This document shows, in pieces, positions 40,335 to 45,288 of a stretch of DNA of 45,288 bases. Numbering within the stretch: the stretch's first letter is position 1; each line of letters begins with the position of its first letter. The position numbers and the translations under genes were made by a program. This stretch comes from an uncultured Verrucomicrobiota bacterium (GTDB lineage: Bacteria > Verrucomicrobiota > Kiritimatiellia > CAJWTS01): NCBI GenBank assembly GCA_913047795.1, contig CAJWTS010000031.1, positions 1 to 45,288 of the forward strand, in the 5' to 3' direction. Under the pieces are notes generated by a model, which worked only from the letters and a program-made list of their open reading frames with translations, did not search any database and was not told the DNA's origin.

Positions 40335-43300
40335 TCCATCCACGCCTGCGGCGATAGGCGAGACTACGGGCAATCACCCGGCGCAAGACACGAGATCCCC
40401 GCGCGGGGGTCAGCCCGGTCGCGTGCAGGTACGTCCGCCACATGCGTAGTCGCTCGGCGCGGGTCAGATCATGCGGGTAGCGGTTGATGTGCACCAGGTC
40501 GTGCACGCGTTTCTCGTCGGGCACCTTCTCGTAAACGCGACCTTCCTCGTTATCAATCCAGACGAAGCGGTTTTCACCGTTCTCGCGGTGGCACAAAACA
40601 TTGTTCATATGCATGTCGCCGTGGAAAAGCCCGGCGCGATGCCAGCGGCCCACCTCCGCCGCAAACGCACACAGCAGGTTCTCGCGTTCCCGGGGTGACA
40701 ATGCGTGGTCGTTTATGAGCACCGCGACACTCGTGGCATTCTCGACGGCTTCGCTGACAACCAGGCCGGCCACGGCAACACCGGCGATGCGTTTCTCGAC
40801 GAGGCACAGGCCGCGTGCGGTTGCGAACCCGGCCGCGCGAATTCGTTCTTCGTGGTACAGCGTGTGTCGCGCGCGGCGGGCCTTGTAGATATAGCGCGGA
40901 CCGCGGGCCGCGAAGTGTTTGAAAACCAGGTTCCCGTCACGGCCGGGCAGGGGACCGATGAGTACGCGTCCGCCCCAATCGTGTTCGCGTTGCACGGATA
41001 GGCCCACCGTTGATCCGTTCCAGACATTGAGCGCCGCATCCGTAACCGCCTTGTTATTGCCCGCACAGCACATTTCAATTTGCTTTCCGTCTGCGCCGCG
41101 TATGGTGCGCCGCGGCCAATCGGCGAGTGAAGCCGTCTTCTGGCTGCCCGCCGGCAATTCGGGCGGGTCGGCGTCCCGGGTGTCGTACACGATCGTCGCT
41201 TCGGCGGTCGCGAGATCGTCATGTTCAACGCGAAGCCCGGCCGACCCTTTCTCGCCGGTGCCGGTAAGAAATATGCGGCCGATACCGGCGGCGACGGGAA
41301 CGGTGGATGCCGCGTTGTGCAGCCGCGCGCGGGCCGGTCCGCTGATAGAAACGCGGAGTTCACCCGTCCAGTTGCGTACCCATTGGCCGTCCGCATCGAG
41401 CACGCGACAGAGGGCGGAAGTTGTTCCGCCTGCACGCACCGCATCGTCCGAGTCCTCCAACTCGAGGGCGAGTTGCGTGGCGCCCCCATAGGACCGTACG
41501 GTATCCGAGACGGTCACTCCCCCATGGTTCGCCGTCACGACGAGGTCACCGGCTTCAAACGGAAGTTCGAGTTGTACCCGCCTTGCGCAGTCCTGGTCGG
41601 CTACAATGCGGCCGTTGATCGCGACGGTTACCCGCGTCCCGTTGGTCAGGATCAGGACGTTTCGGGGCGATCCCGTCTCTCCGGCGTGCCAGTCGGCGTC
41701 CAGATGGACGAATGGCTTTGCGTCATGACGAGCGCGCAGATAAAACGCCGCCGGTTTGGGCAATCGCCAGGCGTCGACGATGCCGGGACAACGGATGATG
41801 CGGTGCTTCCGTTGGGTTGGGTAGTCGTTAAAACTCCAAAGGCAGTAGCCGGCCGTCTCCGCGCGCCCCTCGACCGACTCGATGTCGCGCTCGTAGGTCT
41901 CGACCTGGTCGCGTTCTGCCGTGCCGTCGCCGCGGAAGGAGCGCGGGCAATTGCTGCATTCGCTGACAAGCACAGCGCCCTGGCGACTCAGCGCCGCCGC
42001 GTCGGCGAGCCGATCGAGTTCGTAATTGACGCCGAGCACGTCGGGAATATTGAGCGTGCGCCGGCGTGCGCCGCGGTGAAGGTGGTTCTCGGCATAGATC
42101 GTGGCGCGTGTCGGGTCCATCTGCTGCACGATGCGTTGCAAAGCGCGAAAGACGATTCCCGATCGGGACTCGTTGCCCATGCCCCACAGAATGACGGCGG
42201 GATGATGTCGGTCGCGATGCAGCATGGCTCTCATCTGGCGGACGGCTGCGCGGCCCCAGGGACCCGGTCGCACGCTTTTCCAACTGGCAATTTCGGCGTA
42301 GACCATGATTCCGAATTCATCACAGGCGTCCAGAAAGTCGGGATGTTGCGGATAATGTGCCAGTCGTACCAGATTGAGGCCGGCTTCTTTCAGCAGTCGC
42401 GCGTCCATGCGGTGCACGTGGCGCGGCAACGCGTTCCCGAAGCCCGGCATGCATTCGTGTCGATTCGCACCGCGCAGACGCAGGCGCGTTCCGTTGAGAA
42501 AGAACCCGTCCTTCCGGAACTCGGCGGCCCGGATGCCGAATCGCTTTTCAGCGGCATCCAGTATCGTGTCGTTCGATATGAGACGGGCCACCACGTGGTA
42601 CAGGGCCGGATGGTCCGGACTCCAGTGCTGCGCATCGCTGACCGAAAACGAGCACGCCAGCTCCTGCTCCGCGCCCGGCAATATGTCGACCGGTTCCGTA
42701 GCCTGATCTTGCACGACATCGCCGCCGGGTCCGGCTAACGTGAAGGCGGCGCACGTACGCTGCGCCGCCGCACCGTCGTTACGCACCATTACCGCGACTT
42801 GCAGGGTGGGCCGTGTGGCGAGCGGGTCGGCGCATCGAGCACGAAGACTATCGGCCGCGATGTGGAGCAGGGAATGGGCTTCCAAATGGATTTGTCCGGC
42901 GAGGCCACCGTGCAGCAGAAAGTCCGGCATCTTCTTCCCGGGAAGAACATGGGGATGGTAGTCGTTGTCGAGGCGAATACCGACGACGTTGTCCGTCGCC
43001 GGGTTCAGCCTGTCCGTGACGTCGATTCGGAAGCCGAGATACTGCCCGTCGATGGTGCAGACCCGGCGACCGTTCAGCCAGAGGTCGCCCACGCCATAGA
43101 ACCCCTCGCTGACGAGTTCCCACCGCAGATCGTGGGATCGGGCGTCATCGCTTGGTATGCGGAAGGATCGTTGGTACGAACCGTGGCCCTGCCTATACCG
43201 CATTGCGGATTGAAACGTGTCCTGCTCGTTCCAGGAATGGGGCAGGTCCACCGGCGTGCCCGTCTGTGGATCGGCGGACCGCAGCCATCGCGAATGGGCA

Positions 43301-43383
43301 CGCTCTGCGAGAAAGGTCCATCCGTGGTTCAACCCGAATTTACGGGCAATCACGGGGCCGGGCGTTTTGGAGTCCGTATGCAT
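40327..43383 (-). CDS. Fusion of a GH2 glycoside hydrolase with a C-terminal WaaP-like kinase
   Basis: 1018 aa. Residues 1-~640 are a family GH2 enzyme: sugar-binding jelly roll ~15-175 ('NHGWTFL', 'VDLPHSWNEQD'), Ig-like domain ~185-285, and TIM barrel ~290-560. The acid/base is Glu405 in 'ILWGMGNESRSG' and the likely nucleophile Glu475 in 'AVLVSECSNCP'. Ig-like/GH2-tail domains fill ~570-735. After a Pro-rich linker (~735-760) a WaaP/Kdo-kinase fold spans ~765-1018: 'NLVFKHFAARGPRYIYKARR', catalytic loop 'GLFHGDMHMNNVL' (H921-G-D, N928) and 'FVWIDNEEGR' (Asp944). Both active sites look intact. No signal peptide is visible, so the enzyme may be cytoplasmic, unlike most GH2 glycan hydrolases. 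The fusion is open in one frame with no stop or frameshift. Confidence 0.9.
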   Translation of the reverse strand: MHTDSKTPGPVIARKFGLNHGWTFLAERAHSRWLRSADPQTGTPVDLPHSWNEQDTFQSAMRYRQGHGSYQRSFRIPSDDARSHDLRWELVSEGFYGVGDLWLNGRRVCTIDGQYLGFRIDVTDRLNPATDNVVGIRLDNDYHPHVLPGKKMPDFLLHGGLAGQIHLEAHSLLHIAADSLRARCADPLATRPTLQVAVMVRNDGAAAQRTCAAFTLAGPGGDVVQDQATEPVDILPGAEQELACSFSVSDAQHWSPDHPALYHVVARLISNDTILDAAEKRFGIRAAEFRKDGFFLNGTRLRLRGANRHECMPGFGNALPRHVHRMDARLLKEAGLNLVRLAHYPQHPDFLDACDEFGIMVYAEIASWKSVRPGPWGRAAVRQMRAMLHRDRHHPAVILWGMGNESRSGIVFRALQRIVQQMDPTRATIYAENHLHRGARRRTLNIPDVLGVNYELDRLADAAALSRQGAVLVSECSNCPRSFRGDGTAERDQVETYERDIESVEGRAETAGYCLWSFNDYPTQRKHRIIRCPGIVDAWRLPKPAAFYLRARHDAKPFVHLDADWHAGETGSPRNVLILTNGTRVTVAINGRIVADQDCARRVQLELPFEAGDLVVTANHGGVTVSDTVRSYGGATQLALELEDSDDAVRAGGTTSALCRVLDADGQWVRNWTGELRVSISGPARARLHNAASTVPVAAGIGRIFLTGTGEKGSAGLRVEHDDLATAEATIVYDTRDADPPELPAGSQKTASLADWPRRTIRGADGKQIEMCCAGNNKAVTDAALNVWNGSTVGLSVQREHDWGGRVLIGPLPGRDGNLVFKHFAARGPRYIYKARRARHTLYHEERIRAAGFATARGLCLVEKRIAGVAVAGLVVSEAVENATSVAVLINDHALSPRERENLLCAFAAEVGRWHRAGLFHGDMHMNNVLCHRENGENRFVWIDNEEGRVYEKVPDEKRVHDLVHINRYPHDLTRAERLRMWRTYLHATGLTPARGSRVLRRVIARSLAYRRRRGWIN

Positions 43384-43531
43384 ACGCGGCAGGAGATTCC
43401 TATTGAGAACGGCAAGATTTTGCGCTTAAGTCCAGTGAAGTCGAGCCAAACTCGCCACGCGCACAACACGACAGCGTTCGGATCGTGCGATATGATAATC
43501 TGCCGCCACCTGCCCGCGGCCCGGCATCCAT

Positions 43532-44200
43532 GTGAAAACCATTGAGGCGATAGAATTCGATGCGCGCGTGCGCGATGCCGAAATCCTGTCAGAGGACAGG
43601 TTCGGCCCCAAGGTCTATCGGACGGCGGACGGGCGCATGATCAAGCTCTTTCGAATCAAGCGGCTGTTTTCTACCGCGCGCCTGATACCCTACGCCCGTC
43701 GTTTCGAACGCGCTGCGGAGGAACTTAAGGCGCGCGGGATCCACACCGTCGAGGTTGTCGAGTGCCTGCGCGTCAAGGGTCGCGCGCGCGATGCGGTTGT
43801 CTATCGCCCCGTTCTCGGGGGAACCCTGCGCGACTCGATCGCTGGGAATGCGGATGAAATTCTGATTCGTTTTTCGAAATTCTTCGCATCGCTACACGCC
43901 CTCGGCGTGTACTTTCGCGCGGCACATTTTGCGAACTTTATCGTCGAGCCCGGCGGCGGCTTCGCCATGATCGACATCTCCGAGGCACATTTTAGCCGGG
44001 GGGCATTGCGCCTGGCGGGGCGGGTACGGAATTTCCGCCACCTCGCGCGGCATGAACCCGACCGCGCCTCACTCGAGGCCTTCGGCATCGCGCGATTCTG
44101 CGAGACGTATCTGGAAGCAAGCCGATTGGACGATGCGACCCGCGCGCGATTTAAGCGTGCGGTTGCCGCTGTTCACCCGATTTTTGGAGGCCTGTCGTGA
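43532..44200 (+). CDS. InaA/'toluene tolerance'-type small kinase-like protein
   Basis: 222 aa from a GTG at 43532. It belongs to the LPS-kinase-like group with a reduced fold: 'RMIKLFRIK' (Lys38), 'YRPVLGGTLRD', then 'LHALGVYFRAAHFANFIV' (120-138), where the usual His-Gly-Asp loop is replaced by Tyr-Phe-Arg-x-x-His-x-x-Asn, as is normal for this subfamily, and 'FAMIDISEAHF' (Asp148) as metal site. Substrate unknown. Its stop overlaps the GTG of the next gene by 4 bases (GTGA), so the two form an operon. Confidence 0.75.
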   Translation: MKTIEAIEFDARVRDAEILSEDRFGPKVYRTADGRMIKLFRIKRLFSTARLIPYARRFERAAEELKARGIHTVEVVECLRVKGRARDAVVYRPVLGGTLRDSIAGNADEILIRFSKFFASLHALGVYFRAAHFANFIVEPGGGFAMIDISEAHFSRGALRLAGRVRNFRHLARHEPDRASLEAFGIARFCETYLEASRLDDATRARFKRAVAAVHPIFGGLS

Positions 44201-45288
44201 GTGGCGGGCCGGGGACCACCGGCATTGCGGGTATTCATGCGCTCGCGCAGATACCCGGCTGGCTACGCTGTCGCTCCGACATCGTGCCGCCCACATCCGT
44301 GCCGGAAGATTTTTTCGGGGTCAACGTCGCACCGGCGGATGATCCGGATGTCGACAACTACATCGTCGAGCGCCTGCAGGAACTGGGTCTTCGCCATGTT
44401 CGGTTGACGCTATTGGAATCGGACGACAGTGCGGAGCGGTTGATTCAGCGTCTGCATACCGATGGCGTCGAAGTCCTCGTCTGCCTGGTGCCCACGGTCG
44501 AGGATGCCGCCCGAATGGATACCGACGCCGCATGCCGCCGGCGCTGGGGCGCATTCGTTGCGGACGCGACGGAGCGTTTGCCCGCGACCGAGTACGAAAT
44601 TGGGACGACGGCGAACCGGCGGCGCTGGAGCGGATTCAGTCATCGTTCGTACGCCGCGGCCTGGCAGTCCGCCGTGGAAGCCGTGCGGGGCCGGGACGTC
44701 CGTCTCGCCGGCCCCAACGTGTCCGACTTCGAGCCGCTTCACAACGCCACGTTCCTCGCGCTCATGCGCGGTTCCGGGCGCGTGCCGGATGTGCATACGG
44801 ACAATCTATTCGTCGAACGGGTTGTCGAGCCCGAGGCGATGGATCACCGCGTCGCCGGGCGGCTCCTGGCCGATACGCTCGCATTCAACCTGGTGAAGAA
44901 GGCAGCTGTCCTGCGCAAGATCTCAACGAACTTCGGGATTGGGCGAACCTACTGCACGTATAACTGCTGGAACGTGTCGCGCGTCGCGCGTCATGCGGCC
45001 GATCCGGCGGCCAAGCAGGCTGATTACCTGGTACGCTACCTTGTCATCGCCGCGGCGAGTGGCGCGCTGGATCGCGTATACTGGGGGCCACTTGTCGGGC
45101 ACCTCGATGGCCTAATCGACGATGGCAGCGGCACGTATCCGGCATCCGAGCGCGTGGCACGCTACACTCGTATTGCGGGAAACAGCGGACCCTTCAGATC
45201 CGGACCTGCATTCGACGCGTTGCGACACACGGTTGGAGCACTTCGCGGTACGACCTGTGTCCGCGCCACCCGGCCGCGGGATCCGGTG
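44197..45288 (+). CDS. TIM-barrel glycosidase-like protein, 3' end outside the window
   Basis: 364 codons, open to the window edge. The GTG at 44197 is placed by GGAGG at 44186-44190 and by the 4-base overlap with the kinase gene. The sequence has clan GH-A character: 'DFFGVNVAPADDPDVDNYIV' start, 'LGLRHVRLTLLES' (strand 2), 'GVEVLVCLVPTVEDAARM' (strand 3), 'EYEIGTTANRRRWSGFSHRS' (strand 4), 'VRLAGPNVSDFEP' (strand 5) and a late 'GALDRVYWGPLVGHLDGL'. At strand 4 the expected Asn-Glu acid/base is replaced by Thr-Thr (residues 137-138), so ordinary retaining hydrolysis is doubtful. Similar proteins sit next to LPS-kinase genes in other bacteria. Function is unknown; a glycan-binding or modified catalytic role is possible. 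Confidence 0.68.
   Translation, partial: MSGGPGTTGIAGIHALAQIPGWLRCRSDIVPPTSVPEDFFGVNVAPADDPDVDNYIVERLQELGLRHVRLTLLESDDSAERLIQRLHTDGVEVLVCLVPTVEDAARMDTDAACRRRWGAFVADATERLPATEYEIGTTANRRRWSGFSHRSYAAAWQSAVEAVRGRDVRLAGPNVSDFEPLHNATFLALMRGSGRVPDVHTDNLFVERVVEPEAMDHRVAGRLLADTLAFNLVKKAAVLRKISTNFGIGRTYCTYNCWNVSRVARHAADPAAKQADYLVRYLVIAAASGALDRVYWGPLVGHLDGLIDDGSGTYPASERVARYTRIAGNSGPFRSGPAFDALRHTVGALRGTTCVRATRPRDPV

Noticed and set aside
1..45288. CRISPR arrays, tRNA or rRNA genes
   Set aside because: No regularly spaced repeats and no tRNA- or rRNA-like sequence was seen on either strand by reading.

Overview
The window reads as one stretch of a moderately GC-rich bacterial chromosome carrying type IV pilus genes, a large surface-glycan gene cluster and a block of LPS-kinase-type genes. 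The short prepilin (GFTLVE cleavage site, then a small Cys-containing C-terminus), the TMTC-like TPR glycosyltransferases and the style of PilM/PilB/PilC suggest the Planctomycetota-Verrucomicrobiota (PVC) superphylum, perhaps Kiritimatiellota or Verrucomicrobiota. This is an inference from protein flavour; no rRNA or marker gene is present.

Layout. 1-~1700 is A+T-richer, phage-like sequence on the minus strand: the start of a terminase large subunit, and the C-terminal part of a large phage or mobile-element protein. The latter is fused in frame to the first ~65 residues of a PilN-like pilus protein, whose expected partner pilM lies directly upstream (1905-3029). 3786-4949 is a PAS-PAS-DHp protein without an ATPase domain. 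5542-7728 is a membrane-anchored spermidine-synthase-like protein. 7759-28984 is a glycan cluster: three or more GT-C membrane proteins, a flippase, a DegT aminotransferase, three GT4-type transferases, two Dpm1-like GT2 enzymes, a DUF2304 protein, two TMTC-like TPR transferases, a heptosyltransferase-family GT9, a methyltransferase and Gmd. A decayed asparagine synthase and an HTTM fragment mark gene loss. A strong bidirectional terminator closes this block.

29042-38015 is a type IV pilus region: prepilin (pilA), a methyltransferase interrupted by one in-frame TAG, a PilR-like sigma-54 activator, pilC, pilB, a TPR/MshEN-like protein, and a gspB-gspA pair. Three minus-strand transcription units here (pilA, pilB-pilC, gspA-gspB) each begin with a near-identical sigma-54 type -24/-12 element, TGGCAY-N5-CTGCT, which fits control by the PilR-like protein encoded between them. 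pilA also has three phased ATGAGAAT repeats ~230-290 bp upstream of its promoter, in an A+T-rich stretch.

38138-45288 holds a parallel beta-helix exoprotein, a WaaP/Kdo-kinase-like protein, an unusual fusion of a GH2 glycosidase with a C-terminal WaaP-like kinase, an InaA-like kinase and a glycosidase-like protein lacking the usual Asn-Glu catalytic pair (runs off the window).

How the parts may work together (inference): the 24253-28984 operon (Dpm1-like synthase, PMT-like GT-C enzyme, TMTC-like TPR enzyme, each overlapping the next by 4 bases) has the parts of a lipid-linked-sugar protein O-glycosylation path and sits tail-to-tail with the pilin gene. The rest of the glycan cluster supplies a 6-deoxy/amino-sugar polysaccharide, and the kinase/glycosidase block may modify LPS core or another envelope glycan. 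The strongest candidates for something undescribed are the GH2-kinase fusion cluster, the O-glycosylation operon beside pilA, the small sigma-54 pilus regulon and the pilN-phage junction.
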